Source of the DNA: Thermoanaerobacterium sp. RBIITD
GTDB taxonomy: Bacteria > Bacillota > Thermoanaerobacteria > Thermoanaerobacterales > Thermoanaerobacteraceae
Length of the DNA stretch: 64,000 nt
Assembly: GCF_900205865.1 (NCBI RefSeq)
Contig: NZ_LT906662.1
Location: 1,426,001-1,490,000 of the forward strand
Direction: 5' to 3'
In this document: positions 40,640 through 49,108 of the stretch, piece by piece
Layout: each line of letters begins with the position of its first letter
Position numbering within the stretch: the first letter of the stretch is position 1
The notes under the pieces: model-generated
Databases searched by the model: none
The model's input: only the letters and a program-made list of their open reading frames with translations
Told to the model about the DNA's origin: nothing
Position numbers and translations under genes: made by a program

Positions 40640-41025
40640 ATGAATTATAACCAAAATAAAAATAATGCAGATAAATGAACAAACATTAATTTTTGTAGTT
40701 AATATTGCGAAAGAAAAACATGTAGCAAGAGCAGAGGACTTTAGAGGAATTAAGCATGGTAAAACTCTTAGCTTTACCAACAAATAAAATAGGCTTTGTT
40801 GAATTCTATAAATAATTTACTAAAATAAGCAAAGAATATGCTAAAGATAACGTTATAGCATGGAACCCACAGGATACTATGAGTTTTAGTAAAGTTTCTT
40901 AGATATAAAGGAATTAAAATAGTTATTATCAATCATATGCATGTCAAGAAAAGTAAAGAACTTTGATGATAATTTCCCGACCAAAAATGGCCGAAAATAT
41001 GCGAGAGTAATCGTTCATAACACTG
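40640..41025 (+). pseudogene. IS110-family transposase remnant
   Basis: A good aaattggaggt-like site precedes MNYNQNKNNA. After a frame change come INEQTLIFVVNIAKEKHVAR, AEDFRGIKHGKTLSFTN, GFVEFYK and, near 40920-40985, KIVIINHMHVKKSKEL, all matching the N-terminal DEDD half of IS110 transposases. Several stops and frame changes interrupt it and the C-terminal half is absent. Confidence 0.75.
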
Positions 41026-41386
41026 TGCTGTAAGCTTATAAGAGTTCTTTACGCAATAGGAACAAAATGTGTTGAAATGGCATTAAAATCCAGAAATTGC
41101 ATGTAATGCTGCTTAATAAACAGTAGCAAATATTTTTAGTTTAAGATAATTACTCACAAAATCTTAGAAAATGATCTTTGACAATATGAGGCTTAGAGTA
41201 GTCGGTTGTATAAATCACAGTTAGAGGGGACGATGACTCTACAAAGAAGCATAACCTACATCCTCTAATTCCAATATTTTTTATTAATATAAATTTAATT
41301 CAAAGGTTTTATTTTGTTAATTTCAAAATACTAAGAATAGGTGAGTAAATTAAAGAAAATTAAAGATTGTAGAAAGAAGTGATGAC
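41026..41386. other. Intergenic region with no recognised gene
   Basis: AT-rich sequence between the IS110 remnant and the MFS gene. No open frame with a ribosome site was seen. It probably contains degraded transposon DNA and the promoter of the MFS gene. Confidence 0.5.
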
Positions 41387-42634
41387 ATGATAAATGATTT
41401 TGGGAAAAGAAATAGAGTATTGCTATCAAATAGTAATTTTATGCTTTATATTATTGGTTATGTAATATCAGGTATTGGCACAAGACTTACGACGATAGCT
41501 ATCTCAAGCAAAATATTGTATCTTACAAATAGTGGACTGTCTTTAAGTGCAACACTAATGCTTGAAGGGATACCGAGTTTTTTGCTAGGTTTGTTTGCTG
41601 GGAATGTAGTCGATAAGATGAGAAAAAAGAACATATTGATGATTTTATATATATTATTTGCTTTTACGTCTTTTGGATTGATATTTGCAAATGACATGAG
41701 CCTAATATACATAATTAGTTTTATAAACGGTATATTAACATCATTTGAATATCCCGCTAGAAGTTCGATTGTCCCGCTTTTGGTTGATAAAGACCATCTT
41801 TTAGAGGCAAATAGCATAAGAAGCAGTTTATCAAGTATAAATATGATAGTGGGGTATTCTATAGGTGGTATAATTGTTTCGATATTTGGGAATGATATAT
41901 CTTTTTTAATAGATAGTCTTACATTTATCATAATTGCGATTTTAATTGCCTTTATTAGAATAGATGAAAAGGCTCAAGAAGATAAAAGTGAGAATATATT
42001 TGATGATGTTTCAAAAACAATCAGCAATATGGCAAATGAAGTAAAGCAAGGAATAGGATTTATCAAAGGCAGCATGGTAATAAGACAGGTGATAAATCTT
42101 AATCTATTGAGTACGCTTATAATAAGTATGCAAACGCCACTTGTGTATATTTTTGTTAAGAACTACCTAGGTGGGGAGAAATTGCTTGCAGCAAGAAGTG
42201 GTATGCTTTTTTCGTTAGCAGGTGTTGGAGGGGTTATTGGAGGTATATTGATAAATTCAATAGGAAAGAAATTTAATAATATTTCAATTATGACGACTGT
42301 ACTGCTTTTTGATGGAATTACTCTTATTGCATTTTCCAACAGCAAAATATTTTTATTATCATCAATACTTTTTACCTTCTTAGGCGTAATATTTGTAGTG
42401 TTTGAAACACTTACAGATACGATAATACAAGAAAATACTAATGACGATAATAGAGGCAAGGTTTATGGATTTTTAGGTTCATTAGTCGATCCTTTATCGA
42501 TAATATCCTTAGGAATAGGTGGCGCTTTAACAAGTGTATTTAGCGCAAAGGTAATTTTTATACTATGTGGAATTGCAGAGATTACTGTAGCGCTTATATA
42601 TAAAACATATAATAGGGTTAAATCAATTAATTAA
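41387..42634 (+). CDS. MFS efflux transporter (EntS/macrolide-efflux type)
   Basis: 415 residues with 12 predicted membrane segments. The conserved loop between segments 2 and 3 is GNVVDKMRKKNILM, and FEYPARSSIVPLLVDKDHLLEANS is typical of the MFS_3 drug or siderophore exporter group. ATG after agaaagaagtgat. It is intact, unlike most of the island. On the same strand as the radical SAM genes, it could export a product or give resistance; that link is inference. Confidence 0.85.
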   Translation: MINDFGKRNRVLLSNSNFMLYIIGYVISGIGTRLTTIAISSKILYLTNSGLSLSATLMLEGIPSFLLGLFAGNVVDKMRKKNILMILYILFAFTSFGLIFANDMSLIYIISFINGILTSFEYPARSSIVPLLVDKDHLLEANSIRSSLSSINMIVGYSIGGIIVSIFGNDISFLIDSLTFIIIAILIAFIRIDEKAQEDKSENIFDDVSKTISNMANEVKQGIGFIKGSMVIRQVINLNLLSTLIISMQTPLVYIFVKNYLGGEKLLAARSGMLFSLAGVGGVIGGILINSIGKKFNNISIMTTVLLFDGITLIAFSNSKIFLLSSILFTFLGVIFVVFETLTDTIIQENTNDDNRGKVYGFLGSLVDPLSIISLGIGGALTSVFSAKVIFILCGIAEITVALIYKTYNRVKSIN

Positions 42635-42888
42635 TTTTATATAAATTTTATTGATTTTTATACTTAGAACATTTTAATTAAAAATTGCCACAAAAATTGT
42701 AATTATTTATAATAGGTTAGCTATTCTTATAGTAGATAGTCATTTTATAAATATACTTAATATGATAAGTTATACATGCAAGTATGCTCCGCTTTTAGTC
42801 TCGCAGAAAGGAGAACTATACCAGTAGTATAAGCTATTAAAATATTAAAAAGGAATGTGCCTTTTAAGGATGTAAGTAGTTTTATCAC
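42635..42888. other. Intergenic region with no recognised gene
   Basis: AT-rich; a short palindrome (ctatacca gtagtatag) near 42817-42832 is the only structure noticed. Confidence 0.4.
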
Positions 42889-43401
42889 CTATTTTAACCT
42901 TTTTAGAATAGGACATAGCCATTTAATCCTGGCAGCTCTGCCTTTCTCCCTAGTTATACCATCATACTTCATTTTAAGAGAAGGGTCATAAGGGCAAGTA
43001 GGGATTCCATCAGAAGCAACATCAGGTTGAGGCAGATTTTTTGAATTACGGTAATTTAGAGGGATAATAGGAATTATGCCATGTTCCTTAAAAAGATATC
43101 TATAATTATCAGAAGCATCAAAATCCGAATCACCCAAAAAATATTTAAGAGAGAAACCAGGATGAAGAGAAAAGAAATTATCAATGACAGGGATAAGACT
43201 TTTAGTATCATATTGATCCTTAGATTCGTGAGCAGATTTTGCCGTATCAGGATTTAAAGAATTATCATCATAAAAATCGACATGACAAACAACACCTAAA
43301 GCATTAGTAACAATAGCAGTTTTGTGAGCATAACAATAGTGACCGTTAATATAAGAGAATTTAGCATCAGGATTAGAAGAAGCGAATTTAGGCCAAATTT
43401 C
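42889..43401 (-). pseudogene. DDE-type transposase fragment
   Basis: 171 codons without a stop, but with no start codon near the upstream end, because the N-terminal half is missing. It reads EIWPKFASSNPDAKFSYING, HYCYAHKTAIVTNALGVV, FFSLHPGFSLKYFLGDSDFD and KEHGIIPIIPLNYRNSKN. The pattern of Y-x-H-K, then D-x-x-F-D, then IPLN is that of IS4/IS5/IS1182-like DDE transposases; the exact family is not certain. Confidence 0.7.
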
Positions 43402-43999
43402 AATTTTTAAAAATCAAAATATAACTTACGTTTTTCGTTGATGAAAAAGCGAAAGTAAAAGATGAGATTGCAAAAGAAATTAATGAGGTTATAAAAGAAG
43501 AATCTATGACAAAAACTAAATGAGAGAAAAAAACGTGTGGTAGAAAGTATGTCTAGATTTAAATTTATGAATAAACAGACGATTAAGCCTAATTTTTGCG
43601 CTCATTTTAAATGATTTTATTCTAATTGTGTAAGAAGGATTTTTTGTAACTTTTTATAATTAAGAAAATCTACTTACATAAATTGATATAATAAATTTGC
43701 GGGCAACAATTTTATAATTAGATAATTAATCTTATTTAAATAATTCTAAAGATTAGGATGTGTTATATCAACGTTAGATTCACATTAAATTTATATTACT
43801 ATTTCTGGCTTTAAGGTTCAAAAATAAGCTTTTAACTAGCAGAACGGATTTTTTATTTTTGCTCTGTTCAAATCAAACAAATTTATGATGTACATCTGCT
43901 CATATTTCGCAGACGTGCTAAACTTTTAGAAGCTTAAATTAACTTTTAAATGGTAATTAATCATATTAAGAGATTAGTAAAAATATTTTTAATATTCTA
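43402..43999. other. Mostly empty island DNA
   Basis: Only a short open stretch at about 43430-43523 (VDEKAKVKDEIAKEINEVIK and a stop) suggests the tail of a lost gene. Otherwise no gene, RNA or repeat was recognised. Confidence 0.5.
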
Positions 44000-44028
44000 T
44001 TGACATTTTTATTATTATGTGTCATAAT
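44000..44028 (+). promoter_or_regulatory. Sigma-A-like promoter within the island
   Basis: TTGACA (44000-44005), 17 bp, CATAAT (44023-44028). It drives no protein gene but leads into a short segment ending in a terminator. Confidence 0.65.
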
Positions 44029-44034
44029 ATGATT

Positions 44035-44168
44035 GAAGGTAGAATTAAAAAAATAAAAAGTGGATTAGCTTTTAAAAATTAAAAGGTGAGTACCTATAAC
44101 AAAAGAAATGGGTGGATAAGTTTCTACCAAAGAAATAAAGGTGGCGTGATCAACCACCCTTATTTTTA
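44035..44168 (+). ncRNA. Putative short RNA of unknown type
   Basis: About 134 nt from the promoter to a clear terminator (aaggtgg / ccaccctt, 44138-44168). Two more hairpins precede it: aggtgagtacct at about 44090-44101 and ggtgg...ctacc at about 44111-44128. No convincing protein frame fits. All three stems start with a GGTG sequence. It could be an orphan leader whose gene was lost, a small RNA, or an attenuator. Confidence 0.5.
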
Positions 44169-44715
44169 TGACAAATAATGTGATACTGTTACATTTTCAC
44201 GGCTGTGACTTAAGTTTCTGCTTACTTCTCTTACTGCTTCTCTAGTTAATTTTTTTATCATCAGGTCTTTCAAGTCTTGATCTTGTTATATCTTTTACCT
44301 TTCTTTCAGGTATTTCGATATTATTTGTGAGGCTATTATTCTTATATGCTTTTCTAAGAGCTGCTCTTGCAACTTTTATAGACCATGCTGATTTACCCAG
44401 TGAGATTTTTTCGCTTAAATAGTCTGATACCATATCCTTTGTTTTGTCAAAGTCTTTGTTTTTCACACCTTTGGATTTACACCAATCAGCAAATTTTTTA
44501 ACTTCATTGCGATAAGTCGCATAAGTTTGTACAGAGAAGATACCTGCATTAAAAACTGCATCATTCATAGCATTAAATACATCCTGACCATGAAGTCAAC
44601 TCTTTATTGCCTCTTCTCTAGCTTTCTTCTTAACAGCATATTTACTTTTTCAAAATGACTGCTGTTCTTTTAAATTATTGAGGAGTCTATAAAAAATACT
44701 TCCTTTTCTGCTCAT
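44166..44715 (-). pseudogene. Integrase-like (phage SAM-like N-terminal) protein, broken
   Basis: A strong aggagg site precedes ATG 44713-44715, then MSRKGSIFYRLLNNLKEQQS, F, TGA, KSKYAVKKKAREEAIKS, TGA, LHGQDVFNAMNDAVFN and on through VQTYATYRNEVKKFADWC. Near 44262 the frame shifts by one and continues LTREAVREVSRNLSHSRENV to a stop at 44166. The core resembles the SAM-like domain of tyrosine recombinases. Two TGA codons and one frameshift disable it. Confidence 0.75.
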
Positions 44716-44742
44716 AATAAAAGCCTCCTAAAAACATAGTAC

Positions 44743-44776
44743 AGGGAATATAACCAGCTTCGCCGTTTATATTCCC
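44743..44776. repeat. Long hairpin upstream of the broken integrase gene
   Basis: gggaatataa and ttatattccc pair around a short loop, lying just upstream of the integrase-like start on the minus strand; an attenuator or terminator is possible. Confidence 0.6.
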
Positions 44777-45333
44777 TTATTATCGCTGCGTGAGTGAGTT
44801 TTATATCTTAAATTAAGTTTAGTCTTTGTTAAAACATCATTACCAGTTAAGATTGTGTCGCTGATAAAGCCGGTAAGCCGCTTTATCTTCTTTAAAGACA
44901 TTATCCGCATAGCATGATAGAATTTTCTTCTGCAGTGATTTTTGCGATGCAGCTGCTTATTGCTGTATGTATTTTTTTATCATGCTGGATAACTGATGCC
45001 TTAAAATTCCGTCTGCTCTTTTCCAAGCCTATGAGCATGGGGCTTTACCGCTGGTGCAAATACATGAGGTCTACTGCGTATTTAAATACTTTCAAGAAAA
45101 TCAAGCAACCTTCCATTGCCATTCTCTTTTATGAAATATTCGGATACATGCAAAGGAATTAACTTTAGCGGCAGAAAGTTAATCCTTTGATACTTGCAAA
45201 ATGCTTTCTGAAGGCCCGGATATTTCAACCGTAAAGGAAAGAGAATGATGCATAGCGCATTTTATTTTTATGCTTGTCTTCTTTTTAATTCGACATTATT
45301 ATATAACAAATATTCAGAAAATTCAATATAAAC
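44777..45333. other. Island region without a recognised gene
   Basis: An open plus-strand frame at 44914-45162 has no ribosome site and no recognisable motif. A minus-strand frame (MLIGLEKSRRNFKAS onward, about 45 codons) is no better. Base composition is more mixed than the neighbours. Nothing else was identified. Confidence 0.45.
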
Positions 45334-45377
45334 TAAAAAAGATGCCTTGCTTTCTTAAATACAAAGCATCTTTTTAG
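45334..45377 (+). terminator. Hairpin terminator in the island
   Basis: aaaaagatgc / gcatcttttt flank a 19-base loop, with T-runs on the right. Confidence 0.6.
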
Positions 45378-45414
45378 GTTGGTTAATTTTTCATTTTAAA
45401 TTTTATTAACTCTA

Positions 45415-45627
45415 GTACTTTTAAAAAATGCAGGTTTGCCAGATATAAGACTATATGATTTAAGACATACATCAGTGACATTATTAATGAAGGCAGGTGA
45501 AAATCCAAAAGTAGTAAGTGAAAGATTAGGACATGCTAATATCGGAATAACATTAGATATTTATTCGCATGTATTGCCAGATATGCAAGAAGAAGCGACA
45601 AAGAAACTTAAGGATATGTTATTTTAA
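45415..45627 (+). pseudogene. Tyrosine recombinase (integrase), C-terminal fragment
   Basis: About 70 codons: LLKNAGLPDIRLYDLRHTSV, TLLMKAGENPKVVSERLGHA, NIGITLDIYSHVLPDMQ. It has the RHT box, LGHANI and the nucleophile Tyr (DIYSH) of tyrosine recombinases. The rest of the protein is missing upstream. It lies 11-12 bp before the repeat array and 156 bp before attR, the normal place for the island's own integrase. Confidence 0.88.
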
Positions 45628-45637
45628 ATTGATTTTT

Positions 45638-45665
45638 TGATTGCGAGCTGATTGCGAACTGAAAA
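45638..45665 (+). repeat. Paired direct repeats near attR (possible integrase arm sites)
   Basis: ttgattgcgag, ctgattgcgaa, ctgaaa: the same array as at 36939-36966 with three substitutions. Confidence 0.7.
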
Positions 45666-45783
45666 AACTTGATTAATTTCAACACATATTGTATAATGAA
45701 ATAAGTAAAAGAAACGTTGAAATGGTGCGCATTAGAGGGACTTAAGAAGAATAGACAATATTCGATAAAAGTGGCTTATAAGG

Positions 45784-45830
45784 GACTACGAATCAAAAGG
45801 CCACGGGTTCGAATCCTGTCGGGCGCACCA
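45784..45830 (+). repeat. attR: partial tRNA-Arg copy
   Basis: Exact 47-bp copy of the tRNA-Arg(ACG) anticodon-to-CCA part; the 5' half of the tRNA is absent here, so it is not a functional tRNA gene. Confidence 0.93.
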
Positions 45831-45872
45831 TGATATTGACAAAAATTAATTTTTATATATAATATAAATCAT

Positions 45873-45949
<77 letters not shown>

Positions 45950-45965
45950 TTTATGTGTGATTAAG

Positions 45966-46394
45966 ATGTACAATAAATACATGCAGAGTGCTATTGATGA
46001 AGCTATGCTAAGCTTTAAACTTAATGAGATGCCGGTTGGTGCAGTTGTTGTTAAAGACGGCACTATCATCGGAAAAGGTCATAATTTAAAAGAAAGTGAA
46101 AAAGATGCAACGCAGCACGCTGAAATCAATGCGATAAAAGATGCTTGCAAAAACATGGGAGATTGGAGACTCAATGGTGCATCGCTGTATGTTACATTAG
46201 AGCCATGTCCTATGTGTGCAGGTGCGATAATTGAATCTAGGATAAAAAGAGTCTATATAGGCGTAGAGAGCCGCGATAGCGGTGCTGCTGGTACTGTATA
46301 TGATTTTTTGAATAAGAAAATTGAAGTCTATTTTGGTATAATGGAAGATGAGTGTAAAAAACTAATAAGTGATTTCTTTAGTAGACTTAGGTAA
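45966..46394 (+). CDS. tadA: tRNA adenosine(34) deaminase TadA
   Basis: 142 residues. Converts A34 to inosine in tRNA-Arg(ACG). The cytidine-deaminase fold shows QHAEINAI and the zinc site EPCPMCAGAIIESR. The start is taken as ATG 45966, since frames further upstream run into the tRNA; no strong ribosome site is visible. The gene for its substrate tRNA is at 36815, separated only by the island, so the two were neighbours before integration. Confidence 0.93.
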   Translation: MYNKYMQSAIDEAMLSFKLNEMPVGAVVVKDGTIIGKGHNLKESEKDATQHAEINAIKDACKNMGDWRLNGASLYVTLEPCPMCAGAIIESRIKRVYIGVESRDSGAAGTVYDFLNKKIEVYFGIMEDECKKLISDFFSRLR

Positions 46395-46398
46395 ATCC

Positions 46399-46488
46399 GG
46401 AGAGATGGCTGAGTGGTCGAAAGCGCTCGCCTCGAAAGCGAGTGGGCGGATTCCCGCCTCGTGAGTTCGAATCTCACTCTCTCCGCCA
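46399..46488 (+). tRNA. tRNA-Ser (anticodon CGA)
   Basis: Acceptor ggagaga / tctctcc, anticodon loop ctCGAaa, long variable arm (gggcggattcccgcc), T arm gagttcgaatctc and CCA. Starts 5 bp after the tadA stop. Confidence 0.96.
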
Positions 46489-46499
46489 TGAAATACCAT

Positions 46500-46593
46500 G
46501 GAGAGATGGCTGAGCTGGTCTAAGGCGCACGACTGGAAATCGTGTGTACCCACAAAATGGGTACCGAGGGTTCGAATCCCTCTCTCTCCGCCA
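46500..46593 (+). tRNA. tRNA-Ser (anticodon GGA)
   Basis: Acceptor ggagaga / tctctcc, anticodon loop ctGGAaa, long variable arm (tacccacaaaatgggta), T arm gggttcgaatccc and CCA. Confidence 0.96.
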
Positions 46594-46648
46594 TGAAAAT
46601 ATGTCCCATCTTAATCCATAACTTCCATTAAAAATCTAGATCACAGTG

Positions 46649-46677
46649 TTGATTTTTACATATAAAACATGTATAAT
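46649..46677 (+). promoter_or_regulatory. Promoter of the SRP RNA gene
   Basis: TTGATT (46649-46654), 17 bp, TATAAT (46672-46677), about 50 bp before the mature RNA. Confidence 0.75.
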
Positions 46678-46730
46678 AACATTTGCATAACGCAAAATAA
46701 TAACGTAAGCCAATTAAATATGACTTACAT

Positions 46731-47001
46731 GGCCGTACTAGATGGGGAGGTAGCGGTGCCCTGTAACCTGCAATCCGCTATAGCAGGGTCGAATTCCCGA
46801 GCTGAGGCATGATTACTGTAAGGCTGGCAAAGGTAAGTGATTATGATATTCAAGTCCTTCGCAATGGAAATTTGTGAATCCCGCCAGGTCTGGAAGGAAG
46901 CAACGGTAAGCAAATACTTTCATGTGCCGGAGGAGCGCTTGAATGGAGTTAACTGCCTGTGTAACGCTTATGGTAACATGACAAAGTCGGGTGTGCGGCC
47001 T
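46731..47001 (+). ncRNA. ffs: Signal recognition particle RNA (large, Bacillus-type)
   Basis: About 270 nt. The Alu-domain sequence tagatggggaggtagcggtg near the 5' end and gggtgtgcggcc at the 3' end identify the long Firmicute 6S-like scRNA. The S-domain tetraloop region cccgccaggtctggaagga followed by agcaacgg binds Ffh. Flanking gtaagc...cttac sequences upstream may help processing. Confidence 0.93.
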
Positions 47002-47152
47002 TTATTATTAACCATATTTACAAAAATATTTTAATAAATCAAAAATAAATGTAACATTCAATAAATATTCAAAAATTTTCATTATTACTATAAAGTTTTC
47101 ACTTTGAATGTCGAAATATGTTTTAGATATTTTATCTTCTCGGGAGGTATTT

Positions 47153-49048
47153 ATGTTTAAAAATTATCGGAACCGCTTATTTGCAATTATATTTGGTGTA
47201 TCTATATTTATCTACTTTATATCCTTTATACATATTGTTAAGGGAATAGCGAATGGTGTTTTAATATCTATTATAATATTGCTTATATCAATTATTATTT
47301 CAATGAGGGAATCAAAGATTTTGTTAGAACCTATAGTGAGGTTAAATGATGGTGTTAAAAGAATTTCAAAAGGTGATTTTGATTATAAGATTGATATAGA
47401 TGTAACGGGTGAATTTAAAGAGTTGGCCAAAAACTTTGATGAAATGTCGATGAAGCTAAAAAAAACGTACGAGGATTTAAAAAATGAATCAGTTGAGCTT
47501 ATTAAAAAGAATAATGAGCTGCAGGATTTCAATATGGAACTGGAGGCATCCTATGAACAACTTGAGGCATTAACAGGTGAACTCGAAATATCAGAATCAA
47601 AATACAGGACACTTGTAGATAACATGTCAGATATTTTATGGTTTGTTGATAAGGATTTTAACATAGAATTTATAAACATAAGATCAATGAGGTATTTAAG
47701 CTATTTGCCTGATGAAATTATAGGGAGAAATATTCTTGAATTTGTTGATGAAGATGATAAAAGGGTATTGAAAAACATGATGATAGGAAAAATTAACATG
47801 GCTGAAGTGAAATTTATAAGAAAAGATGGCTATAAACTTATAACGGAAACTCGAACAAGGATAATAAAGAATAACTTTGATGAAGTTATCGGCCTTCAAG
47901 GTATATCTCGTGATATAACAGATTATTACAGCGCAAGAAACGAAATACTTGAAAGGAATAGGCAGATACTTACAATTAGTGATGTAACACAACTACTAAC
48001 AAAAGACTTAGACTCTCAAGATATACTTTATTCTATTGCACATAAGGTTGCTACTGTATTAGAATCGCCACTATGCACAATTAGGACTATAAATAAAGAC
48101 ACAGGAAAGCTTGCATTAATGGTGAGTGCTGGTGAATTAATGGAAGAGCCTGTGATAAAAGAAATATCTATGTCAAACGATGCAAATACGAAAATATTCA
48201 TATCAAAAGAGATAACTTTGATAGATGTAGACAAATTTCCTTTTGACGAAGCTATAAAACCAAAGCTTAAGGAACTAAATATTCAAAACGTGATATCTGT
48301 TCCATTAATTTCAAAAGATGAGACGATGGGTGTTTTAAATATTCTAACAAAATCAAAGCTTGGGAAGAATTTAAGCTTATTGAGGTCAGTCGCTGGTAGT
48401 GTTTCAATTGCTATCGAAAATGCAAGACTTTATGATAATTTGAGAAAATGGTATATGAAAACTATTCAAGCGTTGGCATATGCAGTTGAAGCAAAAGACA
48501 GATATACAAAAGGACATTCTTTACGGGTTTCAAGATATGCTGTATTAATTGGCGAAAGCATGGGATTATCAAAGGATGAAATTGAAAAGCTAAAAATAGC
48601 TGGTATTCTTCATGATATAGGCAAAATAGGCATATCCGATAAAATACTTACGAAACCTGGAAAACTAACTGATTCAGAATATGATATAATTAAGCAGCAT
48701 CCAAAAATATCAAAAAAGATATTAGAGCCCATTGGTTTATCAAAGGATATAATAGATGGTATCGAAAAGCATCATGAAAGATACGATGGCAAAGGATATC
48801 CATTTGGCCTTGATGATGATAAGATACCACTTGTAGCAGCAATTTTATGTGTTGCGGATTCCATCGATGCCATGACATCTGATAGGGCATATAGAAAGGG
48901 AATGCCCTTTGAGGATGCAATAAATGAGCTATTAGAGTATAAAGGGACGCAATTTAATCCATATGTTGTTGACAGTGTTATATCAATATACATGAAAGAT
49001 AAAGGAAAGATTGAAAGAGTAAAAAAGGAAAATGAGCTCATAAATTAG
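47153..49048 (+). CDS. Membrane sensor with HAMP, PAS, GAF and HD-GYP domains
   Basis: 631 residues from ATG 47153 (gggaggt upstream). Two membrane segments (about residues 8-50) are followed by a HAMP-like linker (EPIVRLNDGVKRISKGDFDY), a coiled coil, a PAS domain (YRTLVDNMSDILWFVD to ISRDIT), a GAF domain and a C-terminal HD-GYP phosphodiesterase: HDIGKIGISDKILTKPGKL and HHERYDGKGYP. All HD-GYP metal and GYP residues look present. It should hydrolyse cyclic di-GMP in response to an unknown signal. Confidence 0.92.
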   Translation: MFKNYRNRLFAIIFGVSIFIYFISFIHIVKGIANGVLISIIILLISIIISMRESKILLEPIVRLNDGVKRISKGDFDYKIDIDVTGEFKELAKNFDEMSMKLKKTYEDLKNESVELIKKNNELQDFNMELEASYEQLEALTGELEISESKYRTLVDNMSDILWFVDKDFNIEFINIRSMRYLSYLPDEIIGRNILEFVDEDDKRVLKNMMIGKINMAEVKFIRKDGYKLITETRTRIIKNNFDEVIGLQGISRDITDYYSARNEILERNRQILTISDVTQLLTKDLDSQDILYSIAHKVATVLESPLCTIRTINKDTGKLALMVSAGELMEEPVIKEISMSNDANTKIFISKEITLIDVDKFPFDEAIKPKLKELNIQNVISVPLISKDETMGVLNILTKSKLGKNLSLLRSVAGSVSIAIENARLYDNLRKWYMKTIQALAYAVEAKDRYTKGHSLRVSRYAVLIGESMGLSKDEIEKLKIAGILHDIGKIGISDKILTKPGKLTDSEYDIIKQHPKISKKILEPIGLSKDIIDGIEKHHERYDGKGYPFGLDDDKIPLVAAILCVADSIDAMTSDRAYRKGMPFEDAINELLEYKGTQFNPYVVDSVISIYMKDKGKIERVKKENELIN

Positions 49049-49051
49049 CTT

Positions 49052-49082
49052 AAAGGATATAGAAATATATCCTTTTTTTTGT
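49052..49082 (+). terminator. Terminator after the HD-GYP sensor gene
   Basis: Stem aaaggatata / tatatccttt followed by a T-run. Confidence 0.85.
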
Positions 49083-49108
49083 TACAATTAAATAAATGAG
49101 GTGTTTTT

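Noticed and set aside
44090-44135. A gtttctacc string after a tataa, as in purine riboswitches
   Set aside because: The required P2 and P3 stems cannot be formed around it, and no purine gene follows.
44914-45162. An 82-codon plus-strand frame in the island
   Set aside because: No ribosome site, no recognisable motif, and it lies in degraded island DNA.
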